Positions 35,529 through 44,088 of a DNA stretch of 64,000 nt are shown piece by piece. How positions within the stretch are numbered: the first letter of the stretch is position 1; each line of letters starts with the position of its first letter. Origin of the DNA: Embleya hyalina (GTDB lineage: Bacteria; Actinomycetota; Actinomycetes; Streptomycetales; Streptomycetaceae). Both the position numbers and the translations under genes were made by a program. The notes beneath the pieces were generated by a model. It did no database searches and had not been told where the DNA came from. It saw nothing but the letters and a program-made list of their open reading frames with translations. The stretch spans positions 1 to 64,000 of the forward strand of contig NZ_BIFH01000047.1 in assembly GCF_003967355.1 (NCBI RefSeq). The letters are read 5' to 3'.

Positions 35529-36317
35529 TCAGGTCTCGCGGTCCGCGACCGGGGGACCGATCCGGCCGAGCCGGTTGTCGATGCCCCAGCCGGTGACCCG
35601 GAACAGCGCCTCGGCGAGGATGTCGCGGCTCATCTTGCTGGCGCCCAACTCGCGCTCGACGAAGGTGATCGGGACCTCGACCACGGAGAAGCCGGCCCGG
35701 ACCGCGCGCCAGGCCAGGTCGACCTGGAAACAGTAGCCCTGCGAGGCGACCTGGCTCATGCCCAGACCCAGCAGGGTCTGCTTGCGGAAGGCCCGGTAGC
35801 CGCCGGTGACATCGCGGATCGGCACCCCCAGCATCAGCCGCGAGTACATGCTGCCGCCGCGTGAGATGAACTCGCGGCTCTTCGGCCAGTTCACCACCTC
35901 GCCGCCGGCCACCCAGCGCGAACCCAGCGCGAGGTCGGCGCCGCCGCGCAGCGCGGTCAACAACCGGGGCAGCTGTTCGGGCTGGTGCGAGCCGTCCGCG
36001 TCCATCTCCACCAGGATGTCGTAGCCCCGGTCGATGCCCCAGCGGAAGCCCGCGAGGTAGGCCGCGCCCAGCCCCTCCTTGCCGCGTCGGTGCAGCACCT
36101 GGAGGTTGGGGTCCTGGGCGGCCAGCCGGTCGACCTCCGCGCCGGTCCCGTCCGGACTGTTGTCGTCGGCCACCAGGATGTGGGCCTCGGGTACGGCGGT
36201 CCGGACCCGGGCGATGATCCTCCCGACGTTCAGGATCTCGTTGTACGTCGGGATGATCACGAGGATCTTGCCCAGGTCACCGAAGGCGTCGGCGCCCCCG
36301 GCGGTGCTGTCCGTCAC
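35529..36317 (-). CDS. Polyprenol monophosphomannose synthase-like GT2
   Basis: Soluble glycosyltransferase of 262 aa in the DPM1/Ppm1 family, which transfers mannose from GDP-mannose to polyprenyl phosphate. It shows LVIIPTYNEILNV, VADDNSPDGTGAEVDRLA, HRRGKEGLGAAYLAGFRWG, the DxD-type EMDADGSHQPEQLPRL and LGSRWVAGGEVVNW, then SGGYRAFR-like VTGGYRAFRKQTL. It lacks the C-terminal membrane helices and any fused acyltransferase, as in streptomycete Ppm1. It is convergent with the GT39-like gene (46-bp gap) and downstream of the HATPase gene. Confidence 0.92.
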   Translation of the reverse strand: MTDSTAGGADAFGDLGKILVIIPTYNEILNVGRIIARVRTAVPEAHILVADDNSPDGTGAEVDRLAAQDPNLQVLHRRGKEGLGAAYLAGFRWGIDRGYDILVEMDADGSHQPEQLPRLLTALRGGADLALGSRWVAGGEVVNWPKSREFISRGGSMYSRLMLGVPIRDVTGGYRAFRKQTLLGLGMSQVASQGYCFQVDLAWRAVRAGFSVVEVPITFVERELGASKMSRDILAEALFRVTGWGIDNRLGRIGPPVADRET

Positions 36318-36359
36318 GGACCGGCCCCTTCTTCGACATCTCGGCGACCCTCGGCCCCC

Positions 36360-36965
36360 TTACCGGTCCGACCGTGTCGCCGACAGAGCTGTCGTACGCC
36401 ACCTCGAAACCGGATCACACGTCCGGCCCCGGTCGGAACCGCCCTGCAGGATACCCGGGTCCCGTGGAGCGGCGGCGCCATGGTCTCGGGGCCTGCGCGG
36501 CGGTCCGGCCGGGCGTTGTCCGGCGGCGGCCGGCCCGGTTGTGGGGGCGTGCGCCGGCCGTGAACGGGGCGCGGGGTCGCGGGCGTCGACGTCGGCCCAG
36601 ACGGTCTTGCCGGCCCGGTGGGTACGCACGCCCCAGCGCGAGGCGATCGTGTCGAGGATGTGCAGGCCGAAGCCGCCTTCCTGCCGGGGGCCGGTGTCGC
36701 GCCGGGTCGGCGGTCGGGGGTCGGTGTCGGTGACCGACAGCCGCGCCCCGTGCCGGGTGCGGCGTACGGCCAGGCCGATGGGCCCGTCGGTGTGCAACCG
36801 CGCGTTGGTCGACAGCTCCGATACGACCAGGACGGCCGTCGCGACGCGGTCCTCGTCCCAGCCCCAGCCGGCGAGAGCGGCGCGCACCTCGTCCCGGGCC
36901 CGCCCGGCCGCACCGGTCTGTCGTGGCAACCGCCACCGGAAGAGGGAACGGCGAAGTCGAGTCAT
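36360..36965 (-). CDS. HATPase-type anti-sigma/serine kinase-like regulator
   Basis: Protein of 201 aa. The first about 130 residues are a GHKL ATPase domain: VSELSTNARLHTDGPIGLAV (N-box), LSVTDTDPRPP (G1 region) and QEGGFGLHILDTIASRWGV (G2 region). Such proteins in streptomycetes bind and phosphorylate anti-sigma antagonists or act alone. The last 60 residues are Pro/Arg-rich and end oddly in SDRGRTCDPVSRWRTTALSA, encoded over an inverted-repeat cluster, so the true C-terminus may be non-conserved. ATG 36965 follows GAGGAAGG. Confidence 0.85.
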   Translation of the reverse strand: MTRLRRSLFRWRLPRQTGAAGRARDEVRAALAGWGWDEDRVATAVLVVSELSTNARLHTDGPIGLAVRRTRHGARLSVTDTDPRPPTRRDTGPRQEGGFGLHILDTIASRWGVRTHRAGKTVWADVDARDPAPRSRPAHAPTTGPAAAGQRPAGPPRRPRDHGAAAPRDPGILQGGSDRGRTCDPVSRWRTTALSATRSDR

Positions 36966-37283
36966 GACCGGACCTTCCTCGAAGACCAGGGACACGGGCG
37001 GACGGCGGACGGCGGACGGTGGACACGGGACGGGACTCCGGCTCGGCGCCGGCTCGCCGACCACTCGTACGAGCCGCACACCTGCCCCCTGATCGGCGAC
37101 TCAAGCCTCGGCCGGCCGCGAGGACCGGCGCGAGTTCGGCCCGGCGGATCGGGGGCGGGGATGGACGGCTCCCCAAGGTGTGGACGACCTCTCCCACCAC
37201 CGGGGCTGCCGGTCACCTCTGTGTTTCCCGAGTCGTCAGAGGTGTAGGTGGGTGTGGTGAGGGGGCGTGAGAGGTGGTTGGGC
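36966..37283. other. Divergent intergenic region
   Basis: About 318 bp between the HATPase gene and the nitroreductase gene. Short direct repeats (GGACGGCGGACGGTGGACAC) occur near 36997-37025. No gene is supported. Confidence 0.4.
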
Positions 37284-37949
37284 TTGGACGTGTACGAGGC
37301 CGTGGCGACTCGACGCGCGGTGCGCGCATTCACGGGCGATCCGGTTTCGCGGGAGGTGCTGGAACGGGTGCTGTCCGCCGCGTCCCGGGCGCCTTCCGGA
37401 GCCAATCTTCAGCCCTGGCACACCTACGTGCTGACCGGTTCCGCATTGGATCGGCTCAAGAAGCGCACCGCCGAGCGGGTGGCCGCCGGTGATCCCGGAG
37501 ACGCGCGGGAGTACGAGATGTACCCGCCCGAACTGGGCGCGCCCTACCGCGAGCGGCGGTCCGCGGCCGCCGAGCAGCGCTATGGGGCGCTCGGCGTTTC
37601 GCGCCACGACCCGCGGGCACGCGCGCGGGTCGTGGCCGCGAACTGGGACTGCTTCGGGGCGCCCGCCGCGCTCTTGTGCTTCATCGACCGCGGGATGGGA
37701 TCCGCCCAGTGGGCCGATCTCGGCATGTACCTCCAGACGGTCATGCTGCTGCTTCGCGCGGAGGGTCTGCACAGTTGTCCGCAGATGGCGTGGTCGGTGT
37801 ATCGGGCGACCGTCGCGGAGGTCGTCTCACCCCCGGAGGGGCTGATTCTGTACTGCGGCCTGTCGATCGGCTTCGCGGATCCCACCACGGGTGCCTTCCG
37901 CACGGACCGGGCCCCGATCACCGAGACGACGACCTTCATGACGGACTGA
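37284..37949 (+). CDS. Nitroreductase family protein
   Basis: FMN-dependent oxidoreductase of about 221 aa. It has the family opening DVYEAVATRRAVRAFTGDPV, then SRAPSGANLQPWHTYVLTG for FMN contacts, GSAQWADLGMYLQTVMLLLR and GLHSCPQMAWSVYRATVAEV. The start is uncertain: TTG 37284 has GAGG at good spacing and gives the usual family N-terminus, while GTG 37248 would add twelve residues. Its 3' end overlaps the convergent PLP-decarboxylase gene by 14 bp. The substrate (nitroaromatic, quinone or biosynthetic intermediate) is not predictable. Confidence 0.88.
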   Translation: MDVYEAVATRRAVRAFTGDPVSREVLERVLSAASRAPSGANLQPWHTYVLTGSALDRLKKRTAERVAAGDPGDAREYEMYPPELGAPYRERRSAAAEQRYGALGVSRHDPRARARVVAANWDCFGAPAALLCFIDRGMGSAQWADLGMYLQTVMLLLRAEGLHSCPQMAWSVYRATVAEVVSPPEGLILYCGLSIGFADPTTGAFRTDRAPITETTTFMTD

Positions 37950-39303
37950 TCCCCTCGACCGCGGGCGGGCGTGGAACCAGGGAGTCGGTGTGGGTCGTGC
38001 CGCTGTCGGTGAGCACCTCGGTGATGGTCTGGGCCGGGCGGATCGGGGTGAAGGTGGTCTCGCCGGCCGGGGTGGTGCGGTAGCCGTGGATGGCCGGGCG
38101 GGGGAGCGAGTTGTAGGAGAAGTGGGTGGACAGGGAGTAGGCGCCCGTGTCGTGGAGGGCGAGGACGTCGCCCGGTTCGAGCACCGGCAGGTCGCGGGCG
38201 ACCGCCGAGAGATCGCCCGCGAAGCACAGTGGGCCCGCGATGTCGTGGGGTTCGGTCGGGCCGGACTTCGGCCGGCCCTTCGCGTCGAACGCGTCGATGC
38301 GGATCGGCCAGGCCTCGGGCATCGACATGGCGCGGGTGAGGATCTGGCCGCCCGCGTGGGTGACGGCGATGCGGCGCCCGCCGGTGGTCTTGGTGTATTC
38401 GACGATCGAGGCGACGGTGCCGTTCTTGGCGAAGATCGCGCGGCCGAACTCGGTGATCAGGTCGTAGCGGCCGTCGAACAGGGTCGGTACGGCCCGGCGC
38501 AACTCGGCGACGTACTCGGCGAAGGTCGGCGTGTCGGTGTCGTCGGCGAAGTTCACCGGCAGGCCGCCGCCGATGTCCAGACCGGTGACCCGGCGCGGCC
38601 CCACCTCGGCGTTCACCCGCTCGGCCAGCGCGTGGGCCGCCGCCACGCCCTCGGCCATCAGCGGCAACGGGCAGCCCAGCGAGCCGACATGGGTGTGGAT
38701 CCGGGTCAGCCAAGGGTGCCTGGCGAACGCCTGTACGACCGCCTCGGTCGCGCCCTCGTCGCGCAGCGCCACGCCGAACTTCGACGTCGAGGTGGCCGTA
38801 CTCGTGGAATCCACCGAACCGCGCCCCACCTGGGGATTGACCCGGATCCCGAGCGGCGCCGGCGCGGGCCGACCCGCGAGCAGGGCGTCGACGCGGGCCA
38901 GTTCCTGGAAGTTGTCCACGTTGAGCGCGATGCCGTGGGCCAGGGCGAACTCCAACTCCGCGACGGTCTTGATCGGGCTGTCGTACACGATGCGCCCGGG
39001 CGCGAAGCCGGCCGCCAGGGCCAGCCGCAGCTCGCCGGGTGAGGCGACCTCGCAGTCCATCCCCGCCTCCGCCATCAGCCGCATCACCGGGGCGAGGGCG
39101 CACGCCTTGGCCGCGAAGGCGTGCCGGACCGGGGCCGGGGCGAACGCCGCGTGCAGTTCGGCGACCGTGCCGAGCAGCCCGTCCACGTCCAGCAGCCCGA
39201 CCAGTGGTTCGGTCGCGCCCAGCAGCCCCTGCCGCACGGCCTCGGCCACCGCCGCGTCCCGGGCCGTGCGCCGCCGTCGAGCCGCATCGGAAGTCGTCTC
39301 CAC
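37936..39303 (-). CDS. Fold type III PLP-dependent decarboxylase (DAP/ornithine decarboxylase-like)
   Basis: Alanine-racemase-fold decarboxylase of 455 aa. The PLP lysine is K66 in AFAAKACAL. Other motifs are CEVASPGELRLALAAG, VYDSPIKTVAELEFAL, IHTHVGSLGCPL (His stacking on PLP), GLDIGGGLPVNF, TEFGRAIFA, the active-site Cys in PLCFAGD, and LHDTGAYS. It is a member of the diaminopimelate/ornithine decarboxylase group, but the specificity-loop sequence DIAGPLCFAGDLSAVARDLP is not the standard LysA form, so the substrate is open. It is divergent from the oxidative gene cluster at 39.8-45.4 kb and likely belongs with it. Confidence 0.88.
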   Translation of the reverse strand: METTSDAARRRRTARDAAVAEAVRQGLLGATEPLVGLLDVDGLLGTVAELHAAFAPAPVRHAFAAKACALAPVMRLMAEAGMDCEVASPGELRLALAAGFAPGRIVYDSPIKTVAELEFALAHGIALNVDNFQELARVDALLAGRPAPAPLGIRVNPQVGRGSVDSTSTATSTSKFGVALRDEGATEAVVQAFARHPWLTRIHTHVGSLGCPLPLMAEGVAAAHALAERVNAEVGPRRVTGLDIGGGLPVNFADDTDTPTFAEYVAELRRAVPTLFDGRYDLITEFGRAIFAKNGTVASIVEYTKTTGGRRIAVTHAGGQILTRAMSMPEAWPIRIDAFDAKGRPKSGPTEPHDIAGPLCFAGDLSAVARDLPVLEPGDVLALHDTGAYSLSTHFSYNSLPRPAIHGYRTTPAGETTFTPIRPAQTITEVLTDSGTTHTDSLVPRPPAVEGISPS

Positions 39304-39808
39304 CGGATCTCCTCGTCATTCGCCGCGAGTCACTCACCGCGCGCCCACGCCCACCTCGCGGGGACACCTCCGGCGCGCGGGAGGGCATCGCCGTACGCCG
39401 CCGCCCCGTCCGGACGCACGCCCAGCATCGCCACCCCGGCCGCGCCGAACATCGTCGAACGCGACGAACCGTCGGCTCGACGTTGTGGCGGGCGACGAGC
39501 GCGGCTTGCGTCATCATTCGCCCGCGCCGTGTTGTTGCCCGGCGTATCGCTCGTTACTACCGTGGTTGTTGAGTCTTCAAGGGACTACGACGTCACGCCG
39601 CGATCCTCGGCCGCGGCCGGACCGTTCAGCGCCGCCCCGCCCCGTCGGCCCCGACCCCGCCCGCCCGGTCGGCACCCGCGCCCGCGCCCGCGCAGCCCGG
39701 TACCTCGCCGCGCCCGCACGCGCGCATCCCCCGCACCTCCGCACCTCCGTCTCATCCGTCCCCACCGGTCTCCGGGCCCGTCCTCGCCCGGAGCGCTAGG
39801 AGAGTTCG
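39304..39808. other. Divergent control region of the oxidative cluster
   Basis: 505 bp between the PLP-decarboxylase gene and the flavin oxidoreductase gene. A moderately AT-rich stretch with TTGTTG and TACTAC about 17 bp apart (near 39532-39560) is a possible rightward promoter. The rest is C-rich and holds no supported gene. Confidence 0.45.
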
Positions 39809-41431
39809 ATGACCTCCGTATCCGGCACGCCCACCGTCCCCGCCACGCCCCCCGACCTCCTCGACTACCTGGTGATCGGCGCCGGGCCCGCCGGGCTTCA
39901 GATCGCGCAGTTACTCCAGGCCGCCGGGCACGGCTACCGGGTCCTGGAGAGTGGCCGCACCCCGGGCACCTTCTTCCGGACCTTCCCGCGGCACCGCAAA
40001 CTGATCTCCGTCAACAAGGTGTACAACGGCACCGACGATCCCGAGTTGAACATGCGGATGGACTGGAACTCGCTCCTGTCCCCGGATCCCGAGCTGTTGT
40101 TCACCCGCTACAGCAAGCGCTACTTCCCGGACGCCGACGATCTCGTGCGCTATCTGGCCGACTTCGCCGCCGCGTTCGAACTGGACGTCGTCTACGACAC
40201 CCGAGTCGAGCGGATCGGGCGCCGCGCCGACGGCGGCTTCACCGTGACCGACCAGCGGGGGGTGCGACACCACGCCCGGCGACTGATCGTGGCCACCGGA
40301 CTGACCCGGCCCAACACCCCCGATATTCCGGGCATCGAGACCGCCGACGACTACTCGGTGGTGTCCGTGGACCCGGAGGACTTCATCGACCAGCGGGTCC
40401 TGATTCTCGGCAAGGGCAACTCCGCGCTGGAGACCGCGGACAACCTCCTGGAGACCGCGGCGGTGATCCACGTGGCCGGACCGCACTCCATCCGGCTCGC
40501 CTGGAACACCCATTTCGTCGGACACCTGCGCGCGATCAACGTCAACTTCCTCGACACCTACCAACTCAAGCTGCGAAACGCCGTGTTGGACGGCCGCGTG
40601 TTGTCCGTGGACAAGGGCGGCGACGCGGGGCGCTACCGGGTGCGGTTCGCGTTCTCGCGCGCCGACGAGGTGGTGAAGGAACTCCACTACGACCGCGTCG
40701 TCGTCTGCACGGGCTTTCGCTTCGACGCCTCGATCTTCGACCCGGACTGCCGCCCGGAACTGGTCATCGACGACCGATTCGCCGCCCTGTCCCCGGCATA
40801 CGAGTCGGTGAACGTGCCCGGCCTGTACTTCGCCGGCACCCTGATGCAGCAGCGCGATTTCAAGAAGTCCACCGGAGGCTTCATCCACGGATTCCGCTAC
40901 GCCGTCCGCGCCCTGAGTCACATCCTCGACGAGCGCCACCACCAACGGCCCTGGCCGCGACGGTCGTTGCCGGGTACGCCGGTGGCGCTCGCGGATGCCG
41001 TGGTGGCCCGGGTCAATCGCAGCTCGGCGCTGTGGCAGCAGTTCGGCGTGATCGGGGACCTGATCGTGGTCGACCACGACGGGCGGGCGCACTACCGCGA
41101 GGAGGTGCCGGTCGCCTACGCGCACGAGAGCCGATCGCGCGACGGCGGCGACTACTTCACCATCACCCTCGAGTACGGGCCCGACCACGACAAGGTCGAC
41201 CCGTTCGACATCACCGTGCGGCGCACCGCGCAGAACTCGGTGGACGGTTCCGTCGACGCCGCCTACCTGCACCCGGTGATCCGGCACTTCCGGGACGGCG
41301 AGTTGTCGGCCACGCACAACATGACGGAGAACCTGGAGAACGAGTGGGACCACCCGCGGGTCCACCACGCCCCACTCGTGGCCTTCCTCGCCCGGGAACT
41401 GGACCGGCGGCCGAGCCCGGCCGGGCGGTGA
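39809..41431 (+). CDS. FAD/NAD(P)-dependent oxidoreductase (monooxygenase-like)
   Basis: Flavoprotein of 540 aa. The FAD-binding GxGxxG is VIGAGPAGLQIAQLL near residue 24, and a second Rossmann motif, ILGKGNSALETADNLLE, near 200 binds NADPH. It also has LIVATGLTRPNTPDIPGIE, VVVCTGFRFDASIFDP and GLYFAGTLMQQRDFKKSTGGF. Overall layout is like FOXRED2 and flavin-containing monooxygenases. ATG 39809 follows AGGAGAG. Its stop overlaps the next gene by four bases. It likely oxidises or N-hydroxylates an intermediate made by the divergent decarboxylase, which is inference. Confidence 0.88.
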   Translation: MTSVSGTPTVPATPPDLLDYLVIGAGPAGLQIAQLLQAAGHGYRVLESGRTPGTFFRTFPRHRKLISVNKVYNGTDDPELNMRMDWNSLLSPDPELLFTRYSKRYFPDADDLVRYLADFAAAFELDVVYDTRVERIGRRADGGFTVTDQRGVRHHARRLIVATGLTRPNTPDIPGIETADDYSVVSVDPEDFIDQRVLILGKGNSALETADNLLETAAVIHVAGPHSIRLAWNTHFVGHLRAINVNFLDTYQLKLRNAVLDGRVLSVDKGGDAGRYRVRFAFSRADEVVKELHYDRVVVCTGFRFDASIFDPDCRPELVIDDRFAALSPAYESVNVPGLYFAGTLMQQRDFKKSTGGFIHGFRYAVRALSHILDERHHQRPWPRRSLPGTPVALADAVVARVNRSSALWQQFGVIGDLIVVDHDGRAHYREEVPVAYAHESRSRDGGDYFTITLEYGPDHDKVDPFDITVRRTAQNSVDGSVDAAYLHPVIRHFRDGELSATHNMTENLENEWDHPRVHHAPLVAFLARELDRRPSPAGR

Positions 41432-42579
41432 GCGGGGTGCGGTTCACCGTGCACGACTTCGAGGAGGCCGCGCGCGCCCGACTGGACCCCGTATACGCCG
41501 ACTTCATCGCGGGTGGAGCACGCGACGAGATCACCGTATGGGCCAACGAGGCGGCGTTCGCCCGGCTGCGACTGCTGCCCCGGGTGCTGCGCGGCGGTGC
41601 CGAACGGGACGTGTGCGTCACCCTGTTCGGCGAACGGGCGAGCCTGCCGATCCTGCTCTCGCCGACCGCCTTCCACAAGCTGGTCGATCCGGAGGGAGAG
41701 GCGGCCACCGCGCGGGCCGCGGCCGCCGCCGGGGCGATCATGATCGTCTCCATGGCGTCCACGGTGGCGGTGGGCGAGGTCGCCGACGCGGCCCGCGCCG
41801 CCGCCGAGCCCGGCCAGGCGCCGCCGCTGTGGTTCCAGCTCTACCTGCAACCCGACCCGGGCATCACCGAGGCGCTGGTGGGCCGGGCCGAGGAGGCCGG
41901 CTGTACCGCCCTGGTGGTCACCGTCGACTCCCCGGTGCTCGGCGCGGGCGAGCGCAATCGGCGCAACGGCTTCCACGACCTGCCGCCGGGGATGCGCTGC
42001 GAGAACCTGGTGGATCTGCGGGACGGCGAGCGCGGGCACGTCCGGCAGATCGCCATGTCCCCGGAGTTCACCTGGGAACACGTGGATCGATTACGGCGGT
42101 TCACCGATCTGCCGGTCCTGCTCAAGGGTGTGCTGCATCCCGAGGACGCGCGCCTCGCGGTGCGGCACGGCGTCGACGGACTGCTGCTGTCCAACCACGG
42201 CGGTCGGCAACTCGACACCGTGCCGGCGACGTTGGAGCTGTTGCCCGAGTTGGTGGCCGCGGTGGCGGGGCGCATCCCGATCGTGCTGGACGGCGGGATC
42301 CGGCGGGGTACCGACGTGGTCAAGGCGCTGGCCCTCGGCGCGGTCGCCGTGGGCATCGGCCGACCGGTGATGTGGGCGCTGGCCGAGGGCGGCGAGAAGG
42401 GCGTACGACGGCTGCTGCACCTGCTGCGGGACGAACTCGACGACGCGCTGGCCCTGTGCGGCGCCTCCCGACTCGCGGATCTGACGCCCGACCTGGTCCG
42501 GGTGCCGGGGTGGGCGTCCGCACCCGGTCCCACCGTGACGCCGGGGGCGGACACCCGATTCGGCGGGGTGGTCGCGTGA
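41428..42579 (+). CDS. FMN-dependent alpha-hydroxy-acid oxidase/dehydrogenase
   Basis: TIM-barrel flavoenzyme of 383 aa that oxidises alpha-hydroxy acids. It shows YADFIAGGARDEITVWANEA, LPILLSPTAFHKLVDPEGE, LWFQLYLQPD, LVVTVDSPVLG, LLKGVLHPEDARLAV, the catalytic SNHGGRQLD near residue 257 and PIVLDGGIRRGTDVVKALAL. The GTG start overlaps the flavoprotein stop, and the stop overlaps the P450 start, so three genes are translationally chained. Confidence 0.92.
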   Translation: MSGVRFTVHDFEEAARARLDPVYADFIAGGARDEITVWANEAAFARLRLLPRVLRGGAERDVCVTLFGERASLPILLSPTAFHKLVDPEGEAATARAAAAAGAIMIVSMASTVAVGEVADAARAAAEPGQAPPLWFQLYLQPDPGITEALVGRAEEAGCTALVVTVDSPVLGAGERNRRNGFHDLPPGMRCENLVDLRDGERGHVRQIAMSPEFTWEHVDRLRRFTDLPVLLKGVLHPEDARLAVRHGVDGLLLSNHGGRQLDTVPATLELLPELVAAVAGRIPIVLDGGIRRGTDVVKALALGAVAVGIGRPVMWALAEGGEKGVRRLLHLLRDELDDALALCGASRLADLTPDLVRVPGWASAPGPTVTPGADTRFGGVVA

Positions 42580-44075
42580 GCGCCGTCGGCTGGTCGATCG
42601 TCGGCGCGGCCGTGCTCCCGATGGCGGTGCTGCCCTACTGGCTGCCCGGGATCGTGGTCGCGCTGCGCGTGCGCATCTTCGCCCGGGTGGGCGGTGTGGA
42701 CGGTGTGCGGGCACCCGGACCCGAGGTGCCCGCCGAGGAGTTCAAACGGGTGTACGGGCATCCGGCGGCCGACGGCCGCAGTCGCGGGGCCGCCCTGTCC
42801 GACCTGTTCTGGTACTGGCTGGCCCCCGGCCCGGAGGTGCACCAGGAACACCTGGAACCCGGGCCTCGCTACGACGACGTGGCCAGGACCACCCGACGGA
42901 TCCTGGCGGGTTTCTCCCGGGAGCAGTGGATCGAACTGGTCGGCCGCTGCACGCGCAACGTCCTCGACGAACTGACCGACGGCGAGCCGACCGCGGGCCA
43001 GGCGACGCACGACCGCCCCGAGCCGACCGCAGGCGAGGCGACGCCCGGCGGACCGCGCGAACACCCGCGCACCGCACGGACCTTGCACGTACGCCTACGC
43101 GACCTGATGATGCCCGTCTGGGCCGAGGTCTACTACGAGGTGGTCTTCCGCGAGCCCTGCCCCCGCCACGTCCGAAACCTGATCACCGACCACGCGAACG
43201 ACGTGGTCGACTCGATCAAGTGCCTGGGCCTTCGGCACATGGACCGGCGGGCCCGGCTCACCGAACACCTGCGGGCCCGGCTCGCCGACGACCCGCCGCC
43301 CGGGCCGCTGCCGGACTCGTTGGACCGGCGGGAGCAGGCGTACTACCTCCAGGGCACCTTCTTCAACACCGCCGTGGTGCAGATGTCGGAGGCGTCGGCC
43401 CACCTCCTTCTGGCCCTGGCCACTCACCGCGACACGCAGACCCGCCTCCAGGCGCCCGGCGCGGATCCGGACCACCTGGACCGGATCGTCGACGAGACGC
43501 TGCTGCACTTCCCGCTCTTCGGCGTGGCGCACCGGATCACCTCGGGAGAGATCCCCCGGGAGGGCCGCGAGCCGATCCCGACCGGCTCGGTGCTGCTGTT
43601 CAACTACCCCGAGTATCAGGGCTCCCGGGGCCTCGCCTTCGACCCCGACCGGTGGTTGGACCCGGACACCCGGCCCGCCGGATACATCCCGTTCGGTGTC
43701 ACCGCCAACCGTCCGTGCCCGGCCCGCGGCTTCGCCCTGCTCACCCTGCGGGTCGCGGCCGAGGAGACGCTGCGCCGCTTTCGGCTCGACTCCTCGGCGC
43801 AACACACCCGTTCCCTGCCCAACCGAGGCCCCTGCCTGCTCATCCCGCGCACCGATCCGGACGCCCCGCCGCCGCGCCGGCCCCGGGTCCGGCTCGCGGT
43901 GATGCGCCTCACGGACCGATGGGCCGCCGTCCCGCGCAGCCTCACCCAACTCGTGTTCGGCGCCTACATGGTCCGTGACGCCCGCCGCCGGGGTTTGTGC
44001 CGCGCCTACTTCGGCACCTCGTCCGCCGGTCCCGCGTCCGCCGGTCCCGCACCCTCCGTTCCCGCCGGCCGATGA
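42576..44075 (+). CDS. Membrane-anchored, divergent cytochrome P450
   Basis: Haem-thiolate protein of 499 aa. An N-terminal hydrophobic stretch (VGAAVLPMAVLPYWLPGIVV) is unusual for bacterial P450s. The haem-ligand region is FGVTANRPCPARG, with Cys about residue 381. The K-helix E-x-x-R is altered to ETLLHFP (about 306), losing the arginine, and the I-helix lacks the acid-Thr pair (NTAVVQMSEASAHLLLALAT). A low-complexity PTAGQATHDRPEPTAGEA insert sits near residue 145. The GTG start overlaps the oxidase stop. The fold is P450-like, but normal oxygen activation is doubtful. It could be a non-monooxygenase P450. Confidence 0.8.
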   Translation: MSAVGWSIVGAAVLPMAVLPYWLPGIVVALRVRIFARVGGVDGVRAPGPEVPAEEFKRVYGHPAADGRSRGAALSDLFWYWLAPGPEVHQEHLEPGPRYDDVARTTRRILAGFSREQWIELVGRCTRNVLDELTDGEPTAGQATHDRPEPTAGEATPGGPREHPRTARTLHVRLRDLMMPVWAEVYYEVVFREPCPRHVRNLITDHANDVVDSIKCLGLRHMDRRARLTEHLRARLADDPPPGPLPDSLDRREQAYYLQGTFFNTAVVQMSEASAHLLLALATHRDTQTRLQAPGADPDHLDRIVDETLLHFPLFGVAHRITSGEIPREGREPIPTGSVLLFNYPEYQGSRGLAFDPDRWLDPDTRPAGYIPFGVTANRPCPARGFALLTLRVAAEETLRRFRLDSSAQHTRSLPNRGPCLLIPRTDPDAPPPRRPRVRLAVMRLTDRWAAVPRSLTQLVFGAYMVRDARRRGLCRAYFGTSSAGPASAGPAPSVPAGR

Positions 44076-44088
44076 GAGGGGCGAGACG

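Noticed and set aside
36360-36440. A tRNA gene hidden under the HATPase tail
   Set aside because: Stems of the right size exist, but there is no D-arm or anticodon arm in the right place and no canonical TTC-A T-loop.
39121-41427. Long open frame fused in front of the alpha-hydroxyacid oxidase gene
   Set aside because: It is the shadow of the flavoprotein and decarboxylase genes. The GTGA overlap at 41428 is the natural start, and the upstream translation is Arg/Pro-rich without domains.
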